A DNA stretch of 64,000 nucleotides from Bacillus sp. SD088 (GCF_017355205.1 NZ_JADIJK010000006.1:124001-188000), one strand, 5' to 3'. Counted from the first letter of the stretch, positions 26,733-34,200 are shown. A program made the numbers and translations. The notes: generated from the letters alone by a model not told the origin.

Positions 26733-27416
26733 ATGAAAAAATGGAAAGGACTCGTCTTGCCCATGTTCTTGCTTATAGTCTTTGCGGCGATTCATGTATT
26801 TGAATTTGAGGGAAATAATGAAAAAATCTGCGGGGAGGAAAGCAATAAAACGATAAAAGCCGAAAAAACATTGGCTTTGGCAGGACGAAGAATTGTACTT
26901 GATCCTGGGCATGGTGGCAATGATATTGGAGCCAGCGGCCAAAATGGTACGCTTGAGAAGCAAGTTACGTTAGAGACAGCGAATAAAATTAAGACTACAC
27001 TAGAGCAGGCTGGCGCAGAGGTTCTAATGACACGCGATGATGACGAATATGTCGAGCTTGAAGAGCGGGGAGAGTTGGCAGCAGAAAATCAAGCAGATTT
27101 ATTTGTAAGTATCCATTATGACGCATTTGAGACAAATGATGTGGAAGGGATGACATCCTATTATTATCATAACCGTGATAAAAAACTAGCGGAATGCATC
27201 CATCAGTACATATTTATAGAGGATATTCACGCCCGTAATCGCGGTGTCTCTTATGGAGATTATTATGTATTAAGAGAAAACAAAGTACCTGCGGTGTTGC
27301 TCGAACTTGGATATATATCCAATGCTGAGGACGAAGCCCGAATCAATTCAGCCGCTTTTCAAGAGAAAGTCGCTACAGGAATTGTAGATGGAATTAAAGC
27401 TTTTTTTGACAGATAG
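26733..27416 (+). CDS. N-acetylmuramoyl-L-alanine amidase (Amidase_3)
   Basis: A 227-residue secreted or membrane-anchored amidase. After a signal/anchor helix (LVLPMFLLIVFAAIHVF) comes the catalytic domain with zinc ligands in LDPGHGGNDIG, GTLEKQ and SIHYDA, and the catalytic glutamate in LLELGYISN. It cuts the amide bond between MurNAc and L-Ala in peptidoglycan. No cell-wall binding repeats are present. ATG at 26733 follows GAAAGGAAG. It is 29 bases after the deacetylase gene; the pair probably modifies and remodels wall, possibly under the upstream two-component system. Confidence 0.9.
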   Translation: MKKWKGLVLPMFLLIVFAAIHVFEFEGNNEKICGEESNKTIKAEKTLALAGRRIVLDPGHGGNDIGASGQNGTLEKQVTLETANKIKTTLEQAGAEVLMTRDDDEYVELEERGELAAENQADLFVSIHYDAFETNDVEGMTSYYYHNRDKKLAECIHQYIFIEDIHARNRGVSYGDYYVLRENKVPAVLLELGYISNAEDEARINSAAFQEKVATGIVDGIKAFFDR

Positions 27417-27893
27417 GATACAGAGTTACATCTTGGATTACGGTCAATCTTAACCTTTATCGTGCTCGTCCCGGCGCTGAATTTTCTAAATCGGTAACGA
27501 AGCCCCGTGATCGCCTCTGGTCAAAGCCCTTTCTCAAATTATCGAATGTTTGAAAAACTTTTTAGACGATTCGACTTTTCGTTATCCCCTTTTTACTAAA
27601 TGAATGAGAAAAGACCGATTCCTCTCACTAAATGCTTGTCAATTCAGTGAGAGGAAGTCTGCTTAGAAAAAAAGAAATAGGTTTTAATAACTATCTTTAT
27701 AAAGACAGTCGAAATCATAAGAAAACCCCAATATAATGAGCGAGGTGTAAAATTTTAACAGATTAATAGTTAGAAAGAGGAGTGACAACATGGTTGAAGG
27801 TGCTGAAAAAAATGGTATGAATAAACGAGGGTAGCTGTACTATTTCTAATCTTTTTATGGCCTGAGGGTCTTTTTTATGTGGAGATTTACTGA
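27417..27893. other. Intergenic region with decayed sequence
   Basis: No supported gene. A stem-loop is present at 27621-27654 (CCTCTCACT with AGTGAGAGG). At 27790 a strong GAGGAG site precedes ATG and a 14-codon frame (MVEGAEKNGMNKRG) that stops, probably the head of the broken membrane-protein gene that follows. Confidence 0.45.
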
Positions 27894-28157
27894 TTGGAAA
27901 AAAACATCAAAACGGTTGTGACAGTGGTGGTTTCCGCTTATTTTGTGATATGGATCGTTGTCGGTATTTTAATGTTTACTTTTGTGTTTAATGCTATTTC
28001 TGAGTAGAGCAAATATACTGAAACAAATCCATTCGGCGATGAGGAAGAATTCGATAGCAGTATTATAGGTGATGATCAAGAGGATCAAACAGAATGGGAT
28101 TCGACTGAAGGCACTGATGATATGGGAGAGGTAGGAAGTGATGATCCTGTAGATTAA
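27894..28157 (+). pseudogene. Small membrane protein with acidic tail, interrupted by an in-frame TAG
   Basis: From TTG at 27894 (GTGGAG upstream) the frame reads MEKNIKTVVTVVVSAYFVIW and continues as one membrane helix, then meets TAG at 28005-28007. The same frame resumes SKYTETNPFGDEEEFDSS and runs as a strongly acidic tail to TAA at 28155. A single-base change would restore an 87-residue protein: one helix plus a soluble acid tail. I do not recognise the family. Confidence 0.55.
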
Positions 28158-28548
28158 AACCTATTACTTTATCCTTGTATTCTTGGATAAAGGATTGAGC
28201 AATATAACCTCCCGCTGACTGTCCCACTAAAATTATTTTTTCTATATTCTCTTGTTTGAGTATAGTTAACAGCTCTTTATTTACATGTGTGAAAGTGAAA
28301 TCTTCATATGGTCTTGATTTCCCATGCAAAGGATAATCCCAAGTTATCAATTTATATTCAGAGGATAAATGCTTAATTTGTTTATCAAAGAGGGTATGAT
28401 CAGCTGTTAATCCATGGCAGAATACAATCGCAACTTTCTGTGGGGAAATTCGTTCATTCGTCCAGTAATAGACCTTCCCATTTGATGATTGTATATGTCT
28501 TTCCATCGTTGCATTATTAAAAACTCGATCAAAAAAGTTTTTATTCAT
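28063..28548 (-). pseudogene. Alpha/beta hydrolase, truncated after the nucleophile elbow
   Basis: Residues 1-130 are a normal alpha/beta hydrolase start: IVFCHGLTADHTLF, WDYPLHGKSRPYEDF, and the nucleophile motif VGQSAGGYIAQ. The match ends near 28160 at YKDKVIGF; the remaining 30 codons down to 28063 are simply the antisense of the broken membrane gene at 27894-28157. The cap and the strands carrying the catalytic Asp and His (about 100 residues) are missing, so it should be inactive. ATG at 28548 has GAGGTGG just upstream. A deletion or recombination joined the two broken genes. Confidence 0.75.
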
Positions 28549-28779
28549 ATTCCACCTCATTGACCAAATCGGTTAATAAAATGATACACCGATTGACCGT
28601 TCTTGAGAAGGTGGTTATTTCATCAGAATAATCCATACGATGAGGTCCTTAAAAAGTATAGAGGTTGATTAGTCGTAAAAACCGAAGCCATTCAGACACA
28701 TAAACTATACTGTTTGCATTAACAAAATGAAACTAAGGAATTGTGATTGAATGGAAGCATGCGAAAGGGACACTACCTC

Positions 28780-29067
28780 TTATAACTTGTGCTTATACAC
28801 CATAATGACAGCCCCTTGTACAATGAAGATAACAAGCACCATGATCCAGATCCAATAGCGATAAGTTTCATAAGATATTCCAACAAAATCTTGAATAAGC
28901 TGAAGTATGAGCCAGCCTATTGGCAAGATTGGCATTGAGATCATATACGATTTGCTTAAAACTAGCGCCCCACGTTCATCTTTTCCTTCTTCACCCCAAG
29001 TGAATTTTAGGATGATATAAAGACTCACTAAGAAAATCGGCACTAATATAATTCCTAACCAATTCAT
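28780..29067 (-). CDS. Small membrane protein coupled to an XRE regulator
   Basis: A 95-residue protein with three hydrophobic segments: NWLGIILVPIFLVSLYIILK, MISMPILPIGWLILQLI and YWIWIMVLVIFIVQGAVIMV. It has no enzymatic motif. Its ATG overlaps the TGA of the XRE regulator gene, a common pairing of a small HTH regulator with a membrane protein of unknown function (DUF2178/YoaF-like arrangements). It may be the regulator's target or partner. Confidence 0.7.
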   Translation of the reverse strand: MNWLGIILVPIFLVSLYIILKFTWGEEGKDERGALVLSKSYMISMPILPIGWLILQLIQDFVGISYETYRYWIWIMVLVIFIVQGAVIMVYKHKL

Positions 29068-29294
29068 TCTACTTCCTCCTTCACATATTGAAATACATCC
29101 GTTACTTCTTTTTCAAATAGAGCAGCAATCTCAAAAGCCAGTTTTAAAGATGGATTGTATTTGTTTTTTTCAAGAGAAACAATCGTCTGTCTACTTACTC
29201 CCAGCATTTCTGCGACTTCTTTTTGTGACCACTTTTTCTCCGCACGGAGCACAGCAAGACGGTTTTTAATCGCTCCAGATGACCTCAACACCAT
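29064..29294 (-). CDS. XRE-family helix-turn-helix regulator
   Basis: A 76-residue single-domain Cro/CI-type repressor: KNRLAVLRAEKKWSQKEVAE, MLGVSRQTIVSLEKNKYNPS, then LKLAFEIAALFEKEVTDVFQ. It is of the short type often paired with a membrane-protein gene, as here (4-base overlap). ATG at 29294 has GAGGTGG 5 bases away. A large inverted repeat (29317-29361) lies immediately upstream, so it very likely controls its own operon and perhaps the divergent serine hydrolase gene. Confidence 0.85.
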   Translation of the reverse strand: MVLRSSGAIKNRLAVLRAEKKWSQKEVAEMLGVSRQTIVSLEKNKYNPSLKLAFEIAALFEKEVTDVFQYVKEEVE

Positions 29295-29316
29295 AATGAC
29301 CACCTCTTCCTATTTT

Positions 29317-29361
29317 TAGTGTAACATATTTTTGACTTATAGTAAAAAATATATTACACTA
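29317..29361. promoter_or_regulatory. Large inverted repeat in divergent promoter region, probable XRE operator
   Basis: The 17-base arms TAGTGTAACATATTTTT (29317-29333) and AAAAATATATTACACTA (29345-29361) are complementary with one mismatch, around an 11-base centre. It fills the space between the XRE gene and the divergent serine hydrolase gene. Repressor binding would affect both directions. Confidence 0.75.
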
Positions 29362-29393
29362 TCATCATCTTATTAGAAAGTAGGCGATTTTTT

Positions 29394-30653
29394 ATGAGCT
29401 TATTTCAATATCTTATACTTTTGGCAATCGCGCTAATTGCAATATTGCCTTTATTCAAAAAAGAGCAACGAACACCTTATATGATTTTCCGGGCCGCAGC
29501 AACCTTGCTTGTAGTCCTTGTTGGTATATTTCTTTCTTTGTTTTTCTCTGATTTAGGCTATCTCTTATTTCTTGCGATTGTTTTGATTATACTGCTTCTT
29601 GAAAAATGGTTTTATACAACAAAGCTCGGAATTGCCTTACTTATCGTATTACTCGCAGGGATTGGCGTAGGAGGTTACTATTTCTTTTATAGCAATCCTG
29701 ATATTGTAGCAGGCTATCTAGAAGAAACAGACACTACTTCTCTTTATTTAGCCGTTGATGGGGAAGTGCTGATTGACACTGCACCCAGTCAGGAGCGACC
29801 ACTTGCAAGTACAGTCAAAATTATGGTTGCAGCTGCTTATGCTGAACAAGTTGCGGAGGGGAAGCTTGATCCTGAAATGCTTGTTCCATTAGATAAGCTA
29901 GATTCCTTTTATATTCCCAACTCAGATGGAGGTGCACATCCAGCTTGGCTTGAATCTGTAGAAAATAATATTACAGATGGAAAAATTCAGCTTCATGATG
30001 TTGTGAAAGGCATGATAGCTTACAGTTCCAATGCAAATACTGAATATTTACTTGGTTTAATTGGATTTGAGTCGATCGATGAACGAATGGAAGCGTGGGG
30101 AATGCTTGGTGAACAGGAAACGATTGTTCCGTTAGTTTCTTCCTTGCTACTTTTTGATGATTTAGGTGAAGAAGCGGAAAATCTTAGCCATGCTGAATTA
30201 AGAGAGGAATCTATCGCCCTTCAGGCTGAGCTAGAATCTGGAGCTAGGGCAGTTCCTGATTCCTTTGATATGCCTCTTACTTTGCAGCGTATTTGGTCAG
30301 ATTCTGTGACTAGTGCAAGTGCAGCTTCTTATGGACATTTTCTGAGGGACGTGCATACAGGGGAATGGGGAAGCCCAGAAGCAAATACTATACTACGCGA
30401 TTTGCTTGAAACTGCATACATGCTTGGAGGTGCGGATTATATTGGGGGAAAAGGTGGATCAACTGGATTTGTGCTAAACCAGGCATTGTATGCTAAGTTG
30501 AACTCTGGAGAAGAAATCGAGCTTGTTTTCTTTATTGATGACCTTAATACATTTCAGCAACAACGCGCAAATCGATCAAGTAATGATTTTTTAATTGAGG
30601 TATTTACCAACGAAAGTTATCGTAACGAACTTGTGAAGCGTTTTGGTGGATAA
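29394..30653 (+). CDS. Membrane-anchored class A beta-lactamase-like serine hydrolase
   Basis: A 419-residue protein with four N-terminal membrane segments (residues 1-105) and an external penicillin-binding/beta-lactamase domain. All three motifs are visible: STVK (S139-K142), SSNANTEY (SxN) and KGGSTG (KTG-like). The many-helix anchor is unlike secreted beta-lactamases, so a cell-wall or peptide hydrolase role is as likely as drug resistance. It is divergent from the XRE gene across the large palindrome, which may control it. The ribosome binding site before the ATG is weak. Confidence 0.8.
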   Translation: MSLFQYLILLAIALIAILPLFKKEQRTPYMIFRAAATLLVVLVGIFLSLFFSDLGYLLFLAIVLIILLLEKWFYTTKLGIALLIVLLAGIGVGGYYFFYSNPDIVAGYLEETDTTSLYLAVDGEVLIDTAPSQERPLASTVKIMVAAAYAEQVAEGKLDPEMLVPLDKLDSFYIPNSDGGAHPAWLESVENNITDGKIQLHDVVKGMIAYSSNANTEYLLGLIGFESIDERMEAWGMLGEQETIVPLVSSLLLFDDLGEEAENLSHAELREESIALQAELESGARAVPDSFDMPLTLQRIWSDSVTSASAASYGHFLRDVHTGEWGSPEANTILRDLLETAYMLGGADYIGGKGGSTGFVLNQALYAKLNSGEEIELVFFIDDLNTFQQQRANRSSNDFLIEVFTNESYRNELVKRFGG

Positions 30654-30791
30654 AACATGTTTTCTTTTCAAATCTCTCCTTACTATACACAATTATGATG
30701 AATACGTCGTTTTGCTGACACTGTATCCACGATCGAGTAGAGTAGCGCCTCTTCTCCTCTATTAGGTTTAACGAGAAGATAGGAGGGAATA

Positions 30792-31457
30792 ATGAATTTT
30801 AGGATACATGAATGCGAAATTTTAACTCTATATGAAAGAGGTAGACTATTCATCATGTCTAAACATCGATATATTTTAAGCATTAATGTCGCGATGATGC
30901 TGGCTTTAGGAGCTTGCGGACAAGATACGAACCAGGATACAGCGAGAAAAGATGAGGGACAGATGTCTCCTCAAGAGGAGACAAGTAAAGAGGCGAATGC
31001 AAGTCATGATTCGATGCAGCATTCGAACTCAGGAGAGATTCCAGAAGAATTAAAAGAAGCGCAAGACCCCAAATACAAGGTTGGGAGTCAGGCTATAGTT
31101 GAAACGGACCATATGAAAGGAATGAAGGGGGCAGAAGCGACCATTGTCGGGGCATATAATACGATTGCTTATGTTGTCACGTACACACCAACAAATGGTG
31201 GAGAGCAAGTGAAGGATCATAAATGGGTCATACAGGAAGAAATCGCGGATGCCGGTCAGGATCCATTGAGTCCCGGTACAGAAGTTACCCTTGAGGCGGA
31301 TCATATGGAAGGAATGAAAGGGGCAACAGCAGAGATTGAATCCTTTGAACAAACAACCGTTTATATGATTGATTATAAACCTACAACAGGTGGAGAAGTA
31401 GTCAAAAATCATAAATGGGTAACAGAAAGTGAACTTGGACCAGTTCGTGGGTCTTAG
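30792..31457 (+). CDS. YdhK-like lipoprotein (two DUF1541 repeats)
   Basis: A 221-residue lipoprotein with lipobox LGAC (C42) after a long positively charged N-region. The mature part has a His/Met-containing linker (NASHDSMQHSNSGE) and two copies of the DUF1541 repeat of about 62 residues, each with the pattern DHMxGMKGAxAxI and GGExVKxHKWV. B. subtilis YdhK has the same design; Met/His-rich motifs suggest metal (copper) contact, which is inference. ATG at 30792 has an ideal AGGAGG site 5 bases away, so the long N-region is probably real; ATG at 30855 is the alternative. Confidence 0.85.
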   Translation: MNFRIHECEILTLYERGRLFIMSKHRYILSINVAMMLALGACGQDTNQDTARKDEGQMSPQEETSKEANASHDSMQHSNSGEIPEELKEAQDPKYKVGSQAIVETDHMKGMKGAEATIVGAYNTIAYVVTYTPTNGGEQVKDHKWVIQEEIADAGQDPLSPGTEVTLEADHMEGMKGATAEIESFEQTTVYMIDYKPTTGGEVVKNHKWVTESELGPVRGS

Positions 31458-31488
31458 GGCAGGTATACTGAGGCCAAATGACATGTAT

Positions 31489-31521
31489 AAAGCAGGAGGG
31501 AATCACTTTCTCTCCTGCTTT
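31489..31521 (+). terminator. Terminator-like hairpin after YdhK-like gene
   Basis: AAAGCAGGAG (31489-31498) pairs with CTCCTGCTTT (31512-31521). It borders the structured repeat that starts next to it. Confidence 0.65.
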
Positions 31522-31741
31522 ATCCCGAATTAACTGGCAGTAAGACCCCCACTTCAAGAATTCGAGGTGAAAACGAGAATTGTAAGTGGGGGACAACTGC
31601 CAGTAAATACCCGATTGGTTCGGGCCTGCAGGACGCAGGTCACAAAGGCGTTGCAACAGGATGTTGCGAATTTAGCCTTTGATCCTTAACATTCAGTGGG
31701 GGATGAAAAACCCCCCCACTGAATGAAGTTTCACTTTATCT
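31521..31741 (-). repeat. Well-preserved copy of a ~220-bp structured intergenic repeat
   Basis: On the minus strand this element holds two long stems. One is CATTCAGTGGGGG (31690-31702) with its perfect 13-bp complement (31713-31725). The other combines CTGGCAG/CTGCCAG (31534-31540 with 31598-31604) and CCCCCACTT/AAGTGGGGG (31546-31554 with 31584-31592). A small GC hairpin lies between them. The copy at 6645-6868 has the same order of landmarks but degraded stems. No reading frame is preserved, so it behaves like a mobile structured RNA or a MITE-like element. I cannot name it. Confidence 0.75.
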
Positions 31742-31824
31742 GGATAATAGAACAAAAAGAGCTAGAATTATTTCCCGAGCAATAAGGACATAAGTCGAAT
31801 ATTGTCTAACCCTTTATAAGAAGA

Positions 31825-32808
31825 TTATAGGTTCCATTTTAGGACAATACCTAAATGCGTTAGTCCTCCACCGAAGCCATACAGCATCAAGGTATCACCG
31901 TTTTGTACTTTTCCATTTTCAATCCCGAGCTGCAAGGCTAATGGAATTGAAGCCGAAGATGTATTACCGAAATATTTTACACTTGTTAAGGTTTTTTCAA
32001 TCGAAAGTCCTGATTTTTCGCAAATGGATTCGATCATTCGCAGATTGGCACTATGAGGGATGAACCAATCGACATTGTTAAACGTCAAATCTGCTTTCTT
32101 AATCAAAGTATCCATGCCAGTTGGGATAGTGCGCACAGCCCACTTATACACTTCTCGCCCATTTTGAACCATCTTTCCTGAGGTGTTTAACGCTGTGTTG
32201 TTCATTGTTGGAGCAAGTGTTGTCCGATAAACATGAATGCCGCCGGTTCCATCTGTTCCCATATGGCTTGCAAGGAAGCTTGGATTCTCTGGATCATACT
32301 CAACAAGCATGGCTGCGGCTCCGTCGCCAAGTAAGATACAAGTAGAGCGATCTTGATAATCCGTTATTTTCGATAAAGTTTCTGTTGCTACCACTAAAAT
32401 CTTTTTATGTGCCTCAGCAGTGATCAAATTATTGGCTACATGTAAAGCATAGGTGAAGCCTGCACAGGTTGCGTTGAGATCAAATGCGCCTGCACAAGGA
32501 ATTTGGTAATGTGCTTGAATTTGGCAAGCGACACTTGGAAAACCATAGTCAGGAGTTGTCGTGGCCACAATAATGCCATCCACATCATCCAAATCTTTGT
32601 GATAATTTTTCATTAAACGATCAATCGCCTGAAATGCTAAAGTTGAAGCAAACTCATTCTCTCCAGCAATCCTGCGTTCTTTCATTCCAGTTCTTTGAAC
32701 GATCCATTCATCATTCGTCTCCACCATTTTTTCCAAATCTTCATTACGCAATCTTTTTTCAGGTACAGCCGTTCCAATCGCCGTTACCCGTGCTTTGAAT
32801 TGAACCAT
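31825..32808 (-). CDS. fabH: 3-oxoacyl-ACP synthase III (FabH)
   Basis: A 327-residue ketoacyl synthase III that starts fatty-acid chains by condensing an acyl-CoA with malonyl-ACP. The catalytic triad is visible: Cys in DLNATCAGFTYA (about residue 115), His in FIPHSANLRMI and Asn in YFGNTSSASIP. The C-terminal GFGGGLTHLGIVLKW is typical. In Bacillaceae this enzyme selects branched-chain primers. It is a stand-alone gene, not beside fabF, so it may be the second isozyme (FabHB type). ATG at 32808 rather than TTG at 32811. A FapR-like site lies upstream. Confidence 0.9.
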   Translation of the reverse strand: MVQFKARVTAIGTAVPEKRLRNEDLEKMVETNDEWIVQRTGMKERRIAGENEFASTLAFQAIDRLMKNYHKDLDDVDGIIVATTTPDYGFPSVACQIQAHYQIPCAGAFDLNATCAGFTYALHVANNLITAEAHKKILVVATETLSKITDYQDRSTCILLGDGAAAMLVEYDPENPSFLASHMGTDGTGGIHVYRTTLAPTMNNTALNTSGKMVQNGREVYKWAVRTIPTGMDTLIKKADLTFNNVDWFIPHSANLRMIESICEKSGLSIEKTLTSVKYFGNTSSASIPLALQLGIENGKVQNGDTLMLYGFGGGLTHLGIVLKWNL

Positions 32809-32850
32809 CAAATCACATCCTTATTGTTTTGTTTATTATAACACCTAGTG

Positions 32851-32867
32851 TTAGTACCTGGTATAAA
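32851..32867. promoter_or_regulatory. FapR-like operator upstream of fabH
   Basis: TTAGTACCTGGTATAAA matches the FapR consensus half-sites (TTAGTACC and a degenerate GATACTAA). It lies some 40 bases before fabH, next to TATAAT on the minus strand (32835-32840). FapR with malonyl-CoA release is the known control of lipid synthesis genes in Bacillus. Confidence 0.65.
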
Positions 32868-32950
32868 AAATAAATGATTTCTTTATTTCTTTTTTCAATA
32901 TGATAATATGAAAGTAAAATGGGCTTCGGCTGATAATGGGAGGACCTAAA

Positions 32951-33403
32951 GTGCAAATAAGGATGTTAATGAAACAGGAGAAACCACCAATGCCACTACT
33001 TTTATTGGCAGATCCTTCTAGAAAGCTTGTTGAGGCCTATTTGCAAAGGGGCCAATGCTTTATCGCGCAAGAAAAGGAACGGATTATTGGTGTCTATGTA
33101 TTATTGCCAACAAGACCTGAAACAATCGAGTTAGTCAATCTTGCTGTCGATGAAAATTATCAAGGGAGAGGCATTGGAAAACAGTTGGTCTTTCATGCGA
33201 TCGAAGAAGCAAGCCGACTTGGTTTTAAAACAATTGAGGTTGGCACTGGAAATTCAGGTGTTGATCAGCTTGCCCTTTACCAAAAATGTGGGTTTAGAAT
33301 AACAGGAATTGATAAGGATTTCTTTCTACGGCATTATTCGGAAAAAATTTTTGAAAATGGCATACAAGTGATCGATATGGTTCGATTAGCTCAGGATTTG
33401 TGA
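32951..33403 (+). CDS. GNAT-family N-acetyltransferase
   Basis: A 150-residue GNAT. The CoA site reads LVNLAVDENYQGRGIGKQLV, followed by the beta-5 strand TIEVGTGNSGVDQLALYQKCGF, which closely resembles YvbK-type GNATs. GTG at 32951 has GGGAGG 8 bases upstream; ATG at 32936 covers that site. Acceptor unknown. It is followed after 70 bases by the repeat element with the short ORF. Confidence 0.85.
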   Translation: MQIRMLMKQEKPPMPLLLLADPSRKLVEAYLQRGQCFIAQEKERIIGVYVLLPTRPETIELVNLAVDENYQGRGIGKQLVFHAIEEASRLGFKTIEVGTGNSGVDQLALYQKCGFRITGIDKDFFLRHYSEKIFENGIQVIDMVRLAQDL

Positions 33404-33517
33404 AAGAGAAAATAGTGGAAACAATAATTATAATCGTTTTTTCCCTTGTTCAGAGGGGTGGATCTATGAGTTAATAAGGATGTCGGACCGATAGAATTTT
33501 TTCGGAAAGGAGGCTGA

Positions 33518-33556
33518 TTGAAGTTGATCACAAAATATGAGGTGATTTCCGCTTAG
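33518..33556 (+). CDS. Very short ORF in repeat copy A, possible truncated holin-like toxin or leader peptide
   Basis: AAAGGAGG (33506-33513) precedes two in-frame TTG codons (33518 and 33524). The frame reads MKLITKYEVISA (or MITKYEVISA) and stops at TAG 33554-33556. The stop lies in the loop of the perfect hairpin GATTTCCGC-TTA-GCGGAAATC (33544-33564). The peptide recalls the first residues of the short holin-like type I toxins of Bacilli (KYEVISLM-type), with the membrane helix missing; this likeness is inference. A terminator follows. Confidence 0.45.
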   Translation: MKLITKYEVISA

Positions 33557-33573
33557 CGGAAATCGCAAAACAT

Positions 33574-33605
33574 GAGGCCGCATTTATATTGCGGTCTCCT
33601 TTTCT
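33574..33605 (+). terminator. Terminator of repeat copy A
   Basis: GAGGCCGCA (33574-33582) pairs with TGCGGTCTC (33590-33598) and is followed by CTTTTCTTT. Strong intrinsic terminator directly after the short ORF. Confidence 0.85.
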
Positions 33606-33675
33606 TTCCAGATCTAATGTATACTAAAAGTGAAAAGGTTTACTAAAATAAAACCAAATGAAAGGAGTTTTATTG

Positions 33676-33780
33676 ATGAATGAGAAAATAATGCATGATC
33701 GACACATACATCTTAAAAGGAAGGATGTTCTTGCTTGTCATATAAAAATGGAAAAGAGGTGCTTCCCCCTCATTTGTTGA
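33676..33780 (+). CDS. Short upstream ORF overlapping the CD3324-like gene
   Basis: A 34-codon frame (MNEKIMHDRHIHLKRKDV and on to a PLIC end) begins with ATG at 33676, 5-6 bases after an AAAGGAG site stronger than that of the next gene. It ends 46 bases inside the CD3324-like gene in a different frame. It may be a leader that tunes translation of that gene, or the true N-terminal part before a frameshift. No family match. Confidence 0.35.
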   Translation: MNEKIMHDRHIHLKRKDVLACHIKMEKRCFPLIC

Positions 33781-34025
33781 AGGAACTTCAGAAATATATT
33801 CAAGGAGAGCTTATTTATATTCCGAAGCAAACCAATCAGCGGGTAGGATGGGGAGAAGCCAACGGATCACGTCTCGCCCTAGCCAAAAGAAACGAAGAAA
33901 TCTACCGATTGTATAGGGAAGGTCAGTCATTCGAGGAACTGGAACAAACCTATAATTTATCGATGGATAGTATTCGCAAAATTGTCTATAAAACACGTGA
34001 GCTTTATAGTGAAGTGCAACAATAA
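33735..34025 (+). CDS. CD3324-family protein (Mor-like HTH)
   Basis: A 96-residue protein: MSYKNGKEVLPPHLLKELQK, YIQGELIYIPKQ, RLALAKRNEEIYRLYREGQS, then a C-terminal helix-turn-helix FEELEQTYNLSMDSIRKIVY. This is the CD3324 family, related to the DNA-binding part of Mor-type activators. It probably binds DNA; targets unknown. Start is TTG at 33735 with AAGGAAGG 10 bases upstream, since the family begins MSYKN. Ends before a good terminator. Confidence 0.8.
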   Translation: MSYKNGKEVLPPHLLKELQKYIQGELIYIPKQTNQRVGWGEANGSRLALAKRNEEIYRLYREGQSFEELEQTYNLSMDSIRKIVYKTRELYSEVQQ

Positions 34026-34047
34026 ATATGAGCGATTAAATCTGAAG

Positions 34048-34087
34048 GCACTACCATTCATCTGAAATGGTGGTGCTATTTTATTTT
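34048..34087 (+). terminator. Terminator after CD3324-like gene
   Basis: GCACTACCATT (34048-34058) pairs with AATGGTGGTGC (34066-34076, one mismatch or G-U pair), followed by TATTTTATTTT. Confidence 0.8.
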
Positions 34088-34122
34088 AGCTTTTGAAAAT
34101 TTCGTTAATTATTGAAATGATA

Positions 34123-34150
34123 TTAAAATAAACAAAATTCTTGATATAAT
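34123..34150 (+). promoter_or_regulatory. Promoter of fosB-like gene
   Basis: TATAAT at 34145-34150 preceded by TGA gives an extended -10 (TGATATAAT). TTAAAA at 34123-34128 could be a weak -35 with 16-base spacing. In B. subtilis fosB is SigW-dependent; I see no clear SigW motif here. Confidence 0.5.
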
Positions 34151-34200
34151 AGAAAAGAATTTTATAAAAAGAAAGAGATATGAAAGAGGGGGAAATAAAG

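Larger units (their letters stand above)
33470..33605 (+). repeat. Repeat element copy A (shared leader, short ORF, hairpin, terminator)
   Basis: About 135 bases that match 61670-61800 closely. Common parts in order: TATGAGTTAATAAGGATG, TCGGACCGATAGAA, TTCGGAAAGGAGGCTG, CACAAAATATGAGGTGATTT with CCGCTTAGCGGAA, and a GGCCGC-type terminator stem. Differences are concentrated in loops and spacers, one of them a base change that keeps pairing as G-U. The element stands alone between plus-strand genes. Confidence 0.85.

Noticed and set aside
33470-33605. Riboswitch or attenuator controlling the CD3324-like gene
   Set aside because: A second copy at 61.67 kb has no downstream plus-strand gene, so gene-specific attenuation does not explain the conservation.
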